Assembly (NCBI GenBank): GCA_015484935.1 | Contig: WFUQ01000158.1 | Location: forward strand, 1-10,335 | Reading direction: 5' to 3' | Source: Gammaproteobacteria bacterium | GTDB taxonomy: Bacteria > Pseudomonadota > Gammaproteobacteria > SZUA-229 | Length of the DNA stretch: 10,335 nt | Part shown: in pieces, positions 1 through 8,192 of the stretch | Numbering within the stretch: position 1 is the stretch's first letter | Layout of the letters: each line of letters starts with the position of its first letter | Position numbers and translations under genes: made by a program | The notes under the pieces: model-generated | Databases searched by the model: none | What the model was told of the DNA's origin: nothing | What the model saw: the letters and a program-made list of their open reading frames with translations, nothing else

Positions 1-2
1 GC

Positions 3-161
3 ACTACTTGCGGCGATGATCGTACCTGCCAATGCAATGCAAAAGGCATGGTGATAGTTGCCACCCAAATATGCACTCCAGCCGACGGTACTGCCTTCAC
101 CCCGGCAGCCAGCGACTGGGTTTGTGAGTTCTGTCTGAAAAGGAAACATAGTGAACACTGA
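3..161 (+). CDS. Possible 3' end of a small Cys-rich protein (partial, uncertain)
   Basis: This frame is open from the left window edge to a TGA at 159-161 and ends 11 bases inside the next gene, whose GTG start is at 151. That overlap would suit translational coupling. The visible 52 residues contain six cysteines, including a CxC near the start and a CxxC near the end, as in some metal-binding or disulfide-rich proteins. I recognise no family. The opposite strand is also open here, from an ATG at 149 to the edge, so an open frame this short proves little. It could equally be non-coding upstream sequence of the SnoaL-like gene. Confidence 0.25.
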   Translation, partial: TTCGDDRTCQCNAKGMVIVATQICTPADGTAFTPAASDWVCEFCLKRKHSEH

Positions 162-552
162 AGCTATACAGGTAAGAAAGTTTTATGAAGAAATCTGGAA
201 TAAACACGACAAGAAAATGATTCTAGACGTACTACATGAATCGTTCGATTTCAAAGGGTCACTAGGTAATGAAAAACAAGGTCATGAAGGGTTTATTGAG
301 TACCTCGATATGATTCATACTGCACTAGGTGATTACAGATGCGAAATAAAGGAGATGGTTTCGGAGAAATCTAAAGTATTTGCTAAAATGCAATTCACTG
401 GAAAACATCAGGGTGAATTTATGGGTGCTAAACCCACAGGTCGCCAGCTGACCTGGGATGGTGCAGCTTTATTTCATTTTAAAAATGGTAAGGTGGATCG
501 TTTGTGGGTATTGGGCGATCTCTCATCTTTGCTGGCACAAATGCGTAGATAG
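151..552 (+). CDS. SnoaL-like / NTF2-fold protein (ester cyclase-like)
   Basis: The product is a 133-aa soluble protein with no signal peptide. Its features match the SnoaL-like branch of the NTF2 superfamily: an N-terminal helix with FYEEIWNKHD, then an H-ESFDF strand, a GHEGFIEYL helix, and a C-terminal half with TGKHQGEFMGAKPTGR followed by FHFKNGKVDRLWVLGD. The length is typical for single-domain members, which include polyketide cyclases, isomerases and many uncharacterised proteins; the substrate cannot be read from sequence. The GTG start is supported by AGGA at 141-144 with a six-base spacer. The gene is visibly more AT-rich than the minus-strand genes beside it and converges on the giant OM protein gene, with a 96-bp gap lacking a clear intrinsic terminator. 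It is probably unrelated to the secreted-protein operon and may have a different history. Confidence 0.85.
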   Translation: MNTEAIQVRKFYEEIWNKHDKKMILDVLHESFDFKGSLGNEKQGHEGFIEYLDMIHTALGDYRCEIKEMVSEKSKVFAKMQFTGKHQGEFMGAKPTGRQLTWDGAALFHFKNGKVDRLWVLGDLSSLLAQMRR

Positions 553-648
553 CGTCATGGTATATATGTGAAGTTCACAGCACAGCTCTGCTAGCCGGAA
601 AATCAAGATACGCCACTAATATAAAAGATTACCATCATCCAGCTGTGT

Positions 649-3600
649 CTAGTTCAACCAGTTCTGTATCTCTTTCGCGGTATCCTGATCAAACTTGAGT
701 CGGAAGTTCATGTAAGGGCCTTGTGCGGTATAGCCTGCTGCCGAGAAGTCTGCATCGCTGAAGCCTTCGATGTTATAACCCACGCTCAACCAGATGTTTC
801 TTGCCATGTTCCAGCCGAAAGATGCGCCCAGTGAATATTGCAGCGTGCCGGAGTTGGCTGAGTAATGGGTGAATGCCTGTAGACCGTAGTCAGTGGTTTC
901 TGACAGGTCATGGCGATACTGTGTACCCAGCAACTGAGTCCAGCCATCGTAATCTGCACCGTCGAAACTGTCCTGCACCAGTTTGATGCCATAGTTGACC
1001 GATAGTTGATTATCCGTGTCGTGTGCATAGTTGATGACAAGATTGTCGATCAGTTTGGTCTGGCGTTGGCGGCCGGTAATCAATACCAGTTTGTCGTTGA
1101 GGATGTACTCGGATTTGTTCAGTACGATCCACTTCGAACCGAATGGACGGAAACCGACTGACAGTCGCAGGTCCAGATCCATCGCCTGCGAGCCATCGCT
1201 ACGTGATGCGTCGAACAGTTCAGTACTGATTGAGTAACCCAGACCTTCGATGGTGTTGCGCTCCCATCTCACGACTGCGCCGGTTTTGTGTTCCACATCG
1301 GAGTTGCGCTGTTCGAAACGATTGACCAGGGTGTAGTTGTCACCGCGGTAGGTGGCACCGACCGATATCGCTGTGAAGTCAGCGTTGAATGTGCCTTGCA
1401 CGGGTGTCACGTTGTTGTTCAATAATGGCGCATTGGTGCCTTTCAGGGTTTCGCTCCTGTCGAATGTCACATCGGCAGACCAGCGTTCGTTGATCTGGAA
1501 ACCCTGCGTCAGACCGAGCGTGGCGAAACTGCGTATACCGTTCTCCTGCACTTCACGGTTGATGGAACTGTTGACCTGTGCGCCTGCCCACGGTGATGCA
1601 CGCACACCCATGCGTGACAGCTGGGTATCCATCAGACCACCGAAGGTCCATTCATTTTCAGCATAGAGGTTCACTGCCGGCGTGATGAAGTAATCGGCAC
1701 CCAGTATGTAACGTGATGGGTAAGCGACATTCTGGTCGTTACCGAGTGATATCTCACTGTTGGCGCGTAACAGTACCTGGCCATCTGCCAGTTTACGAGT
1801 CGCACCCAACAGTAACAGGTCAGACTGCCTGACTGCACCGGTGTTGTCGGTGTCCTTCGCCATCCTCGCGCCTGCTGACACGCTGTATTTACTTTCTTTA
1901 TATTCGACTGTAGTTGAGACTACATCACGGTTCACATTGGTGAGCAGATTCTCTTCGTGATAGACCTCGGCATCGACGCGCATCTCGTTATCGACACGGT
2001 AGGTCGCATCGACACCGACTTTGCTGGTGCCACTGAGCGACCGGGATTGTTGACCGACACCGAAACCGGCATCCTGTTTGCGCACATAGGCACGTACACG
2101 CAGGTCTTTGGCTTCGTGCTGCACTTCAGCCAGTATGGCTTTTCCATCCGCAGGTACGCCGCTCTTCTCACCATTACTGGTCGCCATCTCGACTTTCACT
2201 TGCGTGTTTTTCGTCACATCGAGAGTCGCATCGACACCGACCAGACTGGTCTCGTTGGCAAACGTCGAATCACGGACGCCACTGACACCGATCTCTAGTC
2301 TGTCATCCAGCACTTTGACTGCACCGCGACCACCGTAGGTCAGCTTGCCTTTGACCGGTGCGACTACTTCGTAGTCCACCACGATGATGATCGGATTGAA
2401 TTCCGGGTCGCGGCTGGAGATGGGCTCACGGAAGAACAGTTCGCCGGTCTGGTAATCGATGCTGTAATCGACGTGACGCTGCAGGGTTTTACTGTCGACG
2501 ATGATCTCGTTACGGAAACGCTCACGGGTTTCTATCGTCACCGTCTCACTGTTGAGTACCAGATTGTTATTGCTCAGACGATACAAACCAGAGGTACCAT
2601 CACCCGGGATCTCGTCCTTGAAGAAGATATTACTGTCATCAGCCATGAACACATTGAAACTCAGATCACCATTCTCGTATTCGGATTTGAAGCCCGTCAT
2701 ATTACGTTCATAGCGTGACAGTTCACTGTCATTCAGCTCGGTACGCATATCGCCATAGACAGCATAGAAGCGATCACGCTCGATCTTGATGTATATCTTG
2801 TCGGCACTGGATGCTTCACGTTTCTGTCGGGTCGCATCACCGTAGATGGTGTAATAGGTGTTCGGATCGATCAACTGATTGACTTTGTTACTCTGCAGAC
2901 GGGTATCACGACCCGAATCGACAGATGCAGTCAGCAACCATTCGCCTTTGACCTTACCTTTGGCGAAGAAGGCGACGCGGCCATCACCATAGAACTCGTC
3001 TTCCAGACCAGCGGTGTCGGCGTTGCTCAGGTTATTTCTTATCTTGTTGTAACCGACTGTGGTCTCAGCCAGACCGACCATGATCCAGTCGCGCAAGTCA
3101 GGTTTCAACCACGCTTCGACTTCAGCGACATCACCGTTCGCAAGCGGCAGTTTGATCTCGACACGGCCGGTACGTGTCGTCTCGTTCAACTCGATGATCG
3201 CCAGCCCTTCTGCATTGACTTTATAGACCGGCTGATTGCGGTTCAGCCCGGTCAGACGATTACGGGTCACTGCCTGTTCGACCTGCTTGGAGATATACGG
3301 CGCATTCACCTGATAGATGCCGTTCACACCCGGTCTGGCGTAGTAGCCATCCTTATCGGTGAAGCGCAACGCGATGACCGGTGTATGCACACCATCTGCG
3401 ATCAGTCGTGAATATTCTTCTACCAGTTCGACTCTGGCTGGCGCACCGGCATAGGTCACAACACGTTCTGATGATTCGAGCACCTTACCGTTCTTGTCTT
3501 TTATACGTAAGGTGAAGCGGTTCTCACCTTCGTGGATATGCACACCCTGCCAGTAACTGCGAGCGACGGTCTTCTGTTTGTTCTTTAGCGTACCGAAATA

Positions 3601-6465
3601 GAACAACGGATTCAGTTTCTCACCATCGATCAGCAGTTCGACTTCTGCATCGGGTGCATGTTTGATGGCGATGTTGATCGCAGGGATCTCGGCATAATAG
3701 TCCTGCGCAGGCATCAGCCACTCGGTGCCGGGTTTGGCTGTCTTCAACCAGAAGGCATCGAACATATCGATATTCAGTTCTTTCTGTTCAGGCATGGCAG
3801 GCAGTGCATAACGATCAGTCGTCACCGCCCCGCCCTGTATCTCGATACGGCTGGCAGTGTCTTCAGACTCGACCACATTGACACTACCCTTGTTGACCAC
3901 TTTGCTGGTGTTGACGAACAGCTCGACACGTCTGTTTCTGGCGCGACCTTCTGCGGTCTTGTTGCTGGCGACCGGCTCACTCGAACCCATTCCGACCACT
4001 TCGACATCCGTCTGTTTCATATTCAGTTTGCTGATCAGATGATCTGCGACTGATTGTGCACGCGCTTTCGACAGCTCTTTGTTGGATTTATATTTCGCAC
4101 GTGAGCTACGGATCGGGATACTGTCTGAGTGTCCGACGACTTTTTCGAGTTCGATCTCGACACCACCGAGATTATCGATGAGCTGATCCAGTTCACGCGC
4201 ACTCTTCTCGGTCAGTTCGGCGCTCAATGGTTTGAACAGGGCCTGATAATTGATCCGCTTGCGCTCGATACGACCGGATACAACTTCCAGTTTGGTCTTG
4301 ATCGGTTTCGAACGGATGTTGCGTTTCTCGTCTGTGTTGAGCATCACGAACGATGTCGTGGTCAGCTCCGACGTGCTGCTCACTTTAAGTCGTGCACGGA
4401 ATTCCAGCGTGTTCGACCAGTTGCTGCCCTTGTCACCGAGACGGTATATCAGCAGATTATCGTTATCGATAGGATCTTCGATATTGACACCATCGAGCCA
4501 ACTGCTCTTGACCACATATTCGATACCCTTCGGCAGGTTCACCATCAAGCGGTACTTACTGACCGGGATAGAACCATTACTCATGGCGATGGTGTATTTC
4601 ACATCCTTGCCGATGAGTTCACTCTTCACATCGATGGTGGCATAGTCTGTTATCGGTGGTTTGTTGCGGATGTAGAAATCAGCACGCCATAACGAACCGG
4701 CAGAGACATCTACAAACTGCGAATACGCTGTTCCGGCGAAGCGGGTATTGTTCTCACAACTGGCGATCTCCATGCTATCAGGGATACTGTGAGTATCGAT
4801 CTGGACCACATGCGAACCGGGTTCGACACCCTGGAAGTGGAACTTGCCGTTGCTATCGGTGACCACGCTGGTTCCGTCTTCCAGATACAGTTTGATATCT
4901 TTCAGACCGGTACGGTCTGCATCGTCCTGACCGCACTCACCGTGTATCACCGTACCGGCGATGAATGATTTCTGGCTGAACAGTTCGTCTTTCACCGTGA
5001 TGCTGGCGACTGCGGAATTCGACTGCGTACTGGCGTTGTCCGCCGCGCTTGCTGAATTGATCGCGATACCCATTTTTGCAGCAACGGTGATCTCAGTGAC
5101 GTAATCGATCAGGAATGGCGCAGAAGCCGGTGCCAGGTTGCCGACATTGAATGTCAGTGTCTGTCCGTCAGCAGAAACAGTCGGTTCGAATGCCGCATTG
5201 TAAGTGCCGTTATAACGTACCGAACCGGGCTGATATCTGAAACCGGTCGGCAGTGCATCTGTGACAGTCACACCGAAAGCTGTGGCGACGGCATCTCTGT
5301 TTTCGACCTGTAGATTGTATTTGACAAAGTCACCGATGGAAGCGACATTGGTCGAGGTATCTTTGCTCAACACCAGCAGACTGTTGAGTGAATCGACAGG
5401 GATATCGACATGCAATGGTGGACCGGCCTGTAAAGTGAACTGGTTACCGAACGAAGCATCGGTCAACAGGGCAAACGGTGCACCCGGCAACACTTGCAGG
5501 TTCGCGATACTCACCGTCGAAGGTGCCTGATAATTGGCAGGCGTTGAGACGACCAGCTGATAGTTACCCGGTACCAGCTGCGGGAAGCGATATGCACCGG
5601 CAGGGAAATTATAGATGATGCCGTTGAAGGCAACGCTGCTACCGGTCGTGACCGTATTCGGGTAACCTGCTACGCCGTCATCACCATAGACGACGGCAGG
5701 TGCACCCAGTGCATCGAGCAGCGTGACCTGCACGCCGCTGACCGGCGCACCGGTACCACTGTCGAACACGATACCGAACGGGTCAGCCAGCGTCGAACCG
5801 ATGCTGGTATCGCTACTATCATACTGGTCGGTGTAGCTGACCGTGATGGTGCTGTTCTGCTCCAGCGTGATATTACCTTCATAAGGTGTCACGCCGGCAG
5901 TCGATGAAACAGACTGCACATAACCGATAAACTCACCGGTATTGACACCGGTCTCGGTCAGTAATATCTGCTCGACATCACCGGTCGAACTGGTGACGTC
6001 GACCAGGATGGTCTCCAGCACTGCCGGGTTCAGGTTCTGGTCGGGGTCGGTGACCACCACGAACACTGGTTCACCGCTGGTGTAGGTATCGACGACCGCC
6101 AGATCAGCAGGCGTGTTCGGATCGAGCACCATTGCTGTGCCACCGACAACCGGGATCACAGGCGCTGGCGAAGCCACAAATGTTGCCGGAGTCGGTGCGG
6201 TATTGTACTGCGTGGGGAATGGCAGGCTCAGCGCACCCGGACCGACCGGATCGTACTGATACAGCGCGACCGCAGAACTGGTACCGATGATGGTGCTGGT
6301 GACACTGGCCGGGTTACTGGCGATAGAGATAGGGGAGCCGCCGATATCGAAGCTGGCACCGGCGGTATTGCTGATGACCGTTCCCGGAGGCGTGATCGCC
6401 TGCGCGGCTGTCATGGCAAATTGCGACACTATATAGAGTGTCATCATCAAAAGACGAGTCTTCAT
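649..6465 (-). CDS. Giant OM-anchored protein: DUF11/Ig-like modules, OmpA-type peptidoglycan domain, C-terminal beta-barrel
   Basis: About 1938 aa. Starting at 6465 gives a good Sec signal peptide (MKTRLL, hydrophobic core, cleavage after AQA near residue 23). Order of modules: Ig-like region with TDPDQNLNP (~25-350); DUF11-type repeat starting LLVLSKDTST (~362-492); carboxypeptidase-regulatory/SdrD-B-like module with TDSNGKFHFQGVEPGSH (~498-600; Cys511 and Cys570 may pair); a second DUF11-like region (~605-730); OmpA C-like domain (~735-850) with VVGHSDS, LSKARAQSVADHL and GRARNRRVEL, keeping the Asp and Arg that bind peptidoglycan in this family; invasin-like Ig segment with LIADGVHTPV (~1010-1120); then ~800 residues of alternating strands resembling an OM beta-barrel. 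A YGD...IKIERD...AVYGD block (~1200-1260) and VDYSIDYQTGELFFREP (~1332-1348) look family-specific. The last amphipathic strand ends MNFRLKF, followed by 13 polar residues. The frame stays open upstream, so 6642 (adds 59 aa) is an alternative start. Last gene of the operon. Exact role unknown. Confidence 0.9.
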   Translation of the reverse strand: MKTRLLMMTLYIVSQFAMTAAQAITPPGTVISNTAGASFDIGGSPISIASNPASVTSTIIGTSSAVALYQYDPVGPGALSLPFPTQYNTAPTPATFVASPAPVIPVVGGTAMVLDPNTPADLAVVDTYTSGEPVFVVVTDPDQNLNPAVLETILVDVTSSTGDVEQILLTETGVNTGEFIGYVQSVSSTAGVTPYEGNITLEQNSTITVSYTDQYDSSDTSIGSTLADPFGIVFDSGTGAPVSGVQVTLLDALGAPAVVYGDDGVAGYPNTVTTGSSVAFNGIIYNFPAGAYRFPQLVPGNYQLVVSTPANYQAPSTVSIANLQVLPGAPFALLTDASFGNQFTLQAGPPLHVDIPVDSLNSLLVLSKDTSTNVASIGDFVKYNLQVENRDAVATAFGVTVTDALPTGFRYQPGSVRYNGTYNAAFEPTVSADGQTLTFNVGNLAPASAPFLIDYVTEITVAAKMGIAINSASAADNASTQSNSAVASITVKDELFSQKSFIAGTVIHGECGQDDADRTGLKDIKLYLEDGTSVVTDSNGKFHFQGVEPGSHVVQIDTHSIPDSMEIASCENNTRFAGTAYSQFVDVSAGSLWRADFYIRNKPPITDYATIDVKSELIGKDVKYTIAMSNGSIPVSKYRLMVNLPKGIEYVVKSSWLDGVNIEDPIDNDNLLIYRLGDKGSNWSNTLEFRARLKVSSTSELTTTSFVMLNTDEKRNIRSKPIKTKLEVVSGRIERKRINYQALFKPLSAELTEKSARELDQLIDNLGGVEIELEKVVGHSDSIPIRSSRAKYKSNKELSKARAQSVADHLISKLNMKQTDVEVVGMGSSEPVASNKTAEGRARNRRVELFVNTSKVVNKGSVNVVESEDTASRIEIQGGAVTTDRYALPAMPEQKELNIDMFDAFWLKTAKPGTEWLMPAQDYYAEIPAINIAIKHAPDAEVELLIDGEKLNPLFYFGTLKNKQKTVARSYWQGVHIHEGENRFTLRIKDKNGKVLESSERVVTYAGAPARVELVEEYSRLIADGVHTPVIALRFTDKDGYYARPGVNGIYQVNAPYISKQVEQAVTRNRLTGLNRNQPVYKVNAEGLAIIELNETTRTGRVEIKLPLANGDVAEVEAWLKPDLRDWIMVGLAETTVGYNKIRNNLSNADTAGLEDEFYGDGRVAFFAKGKVKGEWLLTASVDSGRDTRLQSNKVNQLIDPNTYYTIYGDATRQKREASSADKIYIKIERDRFYAVYGDMRTELNDSELSRYERNMTGFKSEYENGDLSFNVFMADDSNIFFKDEIPGDGTSGLYRLSNNNLVLNSETVTIETRERFRNEIIVDSKTLQRHVDYSIDYQTGELFFREPISSRDPEFNPIIIVVDYEVVAPVKGKLTYGGRGAVKVLDDRLEIGVSGVRDSTFANETSLVGVDATLDVTKNTQVKVEMATSNGEKSGVPADGKAILAEVQHEAKDLRVRAYVRKQDAGFGVGQQSRSLSGTSKVGVDATYRVDNEMRVDAEVYHEENLLTNVNRDVVSTTVEYKESKYSVSAGARMAKDTDNTGAVRQSDLLLLGATRKLADGQVLLRANSEISLGNDQNVAYPSRYILGADYFITPAVNLYAENEWTFGGLMDTQLSRMGVRASPWAGAQVNSSINREVQENGIRSFATLGLTQGFQINERWSADVTFDRSETLKGTNAPLLNNNVTPVQGTFNADFTAISVGATYRGDNYTLVNRFEQRNSDVEHKTGAVVRWERNTIEGLGYSISTELFDASRSDGSQAMDLDLRLSVGFRPFGSKWIVLNKSEYILNDKLVLITGRQRQTKLIDNLVINYAHDTDNQLSVNYGIKLVQDSFDGADYDGWTQLLGTQYRHDLSETTDYGLQAFTHYSANSGTLQYSLGASFGWNMARNIWLSVGYNIEGFSDADFSAAGYTAQGPYMNFRLKFDQDTAKEIQNWLN

Positions 6466-6497
6466 AAGCTGTCTGCGAGCAGACAGCTTATGAAGAC
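6458..6497. repeat. Perfect 19-bp inverted repeat with 2-nt spacer over the giant gene's start codon
   Basis: The arms 6458-6476 and 6479-6497 are exact reverse complements separated by two bases. On the minus strand the second arm reads GCAGACAGCTTATGAAGAC and contains the ATG at 6465-6463 that begins the signal peptide. In mRNA this would be a very stable hairpin that buries both the start codon and the region where a ribosome binding site should lie. No AGGA-like site is visible there. The pairing stops sharply after 19 bp on both sides. It may act as translational control, as a DNA cruciform, or as a protein-binding site. Confidence 0.85.
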
Positions 6498-6554
6498 GGG
6501 CTACACCGCAGGATGCGGCATAACCTGTCTTGCGTAATTCAACATCACGACCCG

Positions 6555-6626
6555 ATAACATGCGACCACGCACAGCCACTTCGGCGTTACCACCGAAGCA
6601 GGCTGCGAGCACTGCCAACATGTTAT
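6555..6626 (-). promoter_or_regulatory. Predicted structured RNA element in the spacer before the giant gene
   Basis: An 8-bp outer stem (6555-6562 with 6619-6626, ATAACATG/CATGTTAT) encloses an inner hairpin. The inner hairpin pairs 6573-6577 with 6601-6605 (CAGCC/GGCTG) and 6579-6584 with 6593-6598 (CTTCGG/CCGAAG) around an 8-nt loop. It lies between the stop of the 420-aa gene and the 19-bp inverted repeat. It may be part of a leader controlling the giant gene, or it may encode part of an N-terminal extension if translation starts at 6642. The pairing was found by eye and has not been tested for significance. Confidence 0.4.
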
Positions 6627-6658
6627 GGATCAATGACATCATTCGATAAGATCCGTCT

Positions 6659-7921
6659 TTATTGAACGATAGCGTTGAAGGTGATGGTAACGGTTTCACC
6701 GGCTTTCAGTTCACCAGCGGTATAACCGTTTGCACCATCGACCACGAGCACTGTGCTCAGATCGACAGATACTGTACCACCGGGACCACCGGAGTAATCA
6801 CAACCATCTGCATCTGCAACTGAAGTACAGTACAGATCAGCGACTGCACGGGTCGAACCTGTCACGACGACATGTATCGAGTCAGCGACAGCGTTCTCTT
6901 CATCACCCGGGAAGTTCAACGTTGCACCCAGCACCTTGTTTGAAGCCAGCAGGTTAGGATCAAGATCCAGCTCACCGAATGTCGGTGCAGCTGCCTGCAG
7001 TGGATCACTCAAGGTGGTGAGATCAGCAGATGCACTACCCGTATTGGCGATAGTCAATGTGTACTGTACGTACGCACCTGGAATCGCTTTAGGGTTATTG
7101 CCAACTGTGAAGGCATCGAGGTTGACGGGGTCATAGATGACACTGGAGGTCTTGGTGACAGCCAGATTAGCGGTAACGATACTGAAAGCATCATTTGCAG
7201 AATGCTGACCGTTACGTGCTACATCAGCGGCACCCGTACTATCGAGTGTACCTGCACCCTCGTTGAACACATCTTCCATCGCTGCGGTATCACCGATGTC
7301 GCTTGCTGTGCCGCCAGGACTGGTATTACCGTTATCATCGTTGGTAATGTCAGCGCCCTGAACTGTCGCACCACCACCTTCAGCTGCCTGCGCGACGACA
7401 GTCACGTTTGCCAGATCAGCATCGACGACGGTACCCGGCATGGTAGCGACGGCATGGAACGTCACCGTACCACCATCCGCAGCGACCTCATCGAGGAAGG
7501 TGACAGCGACGGTATCTTCACCGACCTGATAACCGGCAGTCGTGCCATCTTCGAGGAAGTAGCTTACTGCACCTGTATCAAAGTTATCACCTGCATCCTG
7601 CAGATAGGTCAGTGAGAAGTCGAGTGCGTCATTACTGTTATTGGTAACAGTGAAGGTAACACCCGCCGTACCTGACGGAACCGTATCGGTCGCACCGATG
7701 ATACCGGCTTCTGTCACAGTGAAGTTGATAACACGGTCTTCTACGAAACTGGCCGTATTAGAAACCACATCTGTCTGTGCAACACCACCCACCGAGAAAC
7801 TCAGTGTGGCGGTGTTATCGATAGTATCACCAGCGTTCGCTAATACTACCGATGTCTGCATGGTGCCGAGACACCCTACAAACATGAGACCTAACAGTCT
7901 CTTTCGGTTTAGGTTTTTCAT
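6659..7921 (-). CDS. Secreted two-domain protein with C-terminal DUF11-like domain (paralogue of the 402-aa protein)
   Basis: The 420-aa product has a Sec signal peptide (KNLNRKR n-region, LLGLMFVGCLG core, cleavage near residue 28, VLA/NAGD). The start at 7921 is set by this peptide and by a strong AGGAGA six bases upstream; the frame stays open for another 118 codons to 8275, probably not translated. Residues ~29-250 form a beta-rich domain shared with the 402-aa protein: FVEDRVINFTV, VTNNSNDALDFSL, GYQVGEDTV, VTVVAQAAEGG, TNDDNGNTSP and DVARNGQH. Residues ~252-420 look like a DUF11 repeat, starting LAVTKTSS and containing YVQYTLTIANTGSASAD; Cys365 and Cys374 may form a disulfide. The protein is rich in Asp, Thr, Ala and Gly, as expected of an extracellular beta-sandwich protein. 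A 193-bp structured spacer separates it from the giant gene. Function unknown; a matrix, fibre or adhesin subunit is the best guess. Confidence 0.88.
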   Translation of the reverse strand: MKNLNRKRLLGLMFVGCLGTMQTSVVLANAGDTIDNTATLSFSVGGVAQTDVVSNTASFVEDRVINFTVTEAGIIGATDTVPSGTAGVTFTVTNNSNDALDFSLTYLQDAGDNFDTGAVSYFLEDGTTAGYQVGEDTVAVTFLDEVAADGGTVTFHAVATMPGTVVDADLANVTVVAQAAEGGGATVQGADITNDDNGNTSPGGTASDIGDTAAMEDVFNEGAGTLDSTGAADVARNGQHSANDAFSIVTANLAVTKTSSVIYDPVNLDAFTVGNNPKAIPGAYVQYTLTIANTGSASADLTTLSDPLQAAAPTFGELDLDPNLLASNKVLGATLNFPGDEENAVADSIHVVVTGSTRAVADLYCTSVADADGCDYSGGPGGTVSVDLSTVLVVDGANGYTAGELKAGETVTITFNAIVQ

Positions 7922-7927
7922 CTTATC

Positions 7928-7933
7928 TCTCCT
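7928..7933 (-). promoter_or_regulatory. Ribosome binding site AGGAGA that fixes the 420-aa gene start
   Basis: The minus strand reads ACAGGAGAGATAAGATG, giving a near-consensus Shine-Dalgarno six bases before the ATG at 7921. This decides against the longer open frame beginning at 8275. The same bases form an ACAGGAG motif of the kind bound by CsrA/RsmA, so the site could be occluded by that regulator. Confidence 0.8.
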
Positions 7934-8110
7934 GTTTAGAGATTGATTGTTTTGGTTTTCCTTTTTATCTGTTGCTGAACACGTGTTCGGCATTTGCAGT
8001 TTTTGCGGTCTACCCGTTCCTTCGGATAAACCCGATTCCGGCGGACCAGTACCCTTGAACATTCCGTTGACTGGTGGTCCCGATTCCTTCGGTGGTCCTG
8101 TTCCGCCTGG

Positions 8111-8135
8111 CGGGCCGGTTACGAATAACGGCCCG
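8111..8135 (-). other. Stable hairpin with UUCG loop in the 420-aa gene leader
   Basis: In transcript orientation CGGGCC and GTTA pair with TAAC and GGCCCG around a TTCG loop, with one bulged C. The arms make ten base pairs, mostly GC. No T-run follows, so it is not an intrinsic terminator. It could protect or organise the leader RNA. Confidence 0.5.
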
Positions 8136-8192
8136 TCCCGCCTGTGGAAGATGAGAGGACCATCCCTGTTTTTTTGATAGCCATGAACGACC

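Noticed and set aside
553..648. Intrinsic terminator between the convergent SnoaL-like and giant genes
   Set aside because: The only near-palindrome (AGCACAGCTCTGCT) has a mismatch and is not followed by a T-run in either direction.
4129..4692. A 187-codon plus-strand frame, and many similar frames, opposite the giant gene
   Set aside because: They are antisense to the continuous domain-bearing reading frame of the giant protein and show no independent start signals or motifs.
6643..6699. Start of the giant gene at 6699
   Set aside because: It overlaps the end of the 420-aa gene by 41 bases and adds residues with no support. Starts at 6465 or 6642 are better.
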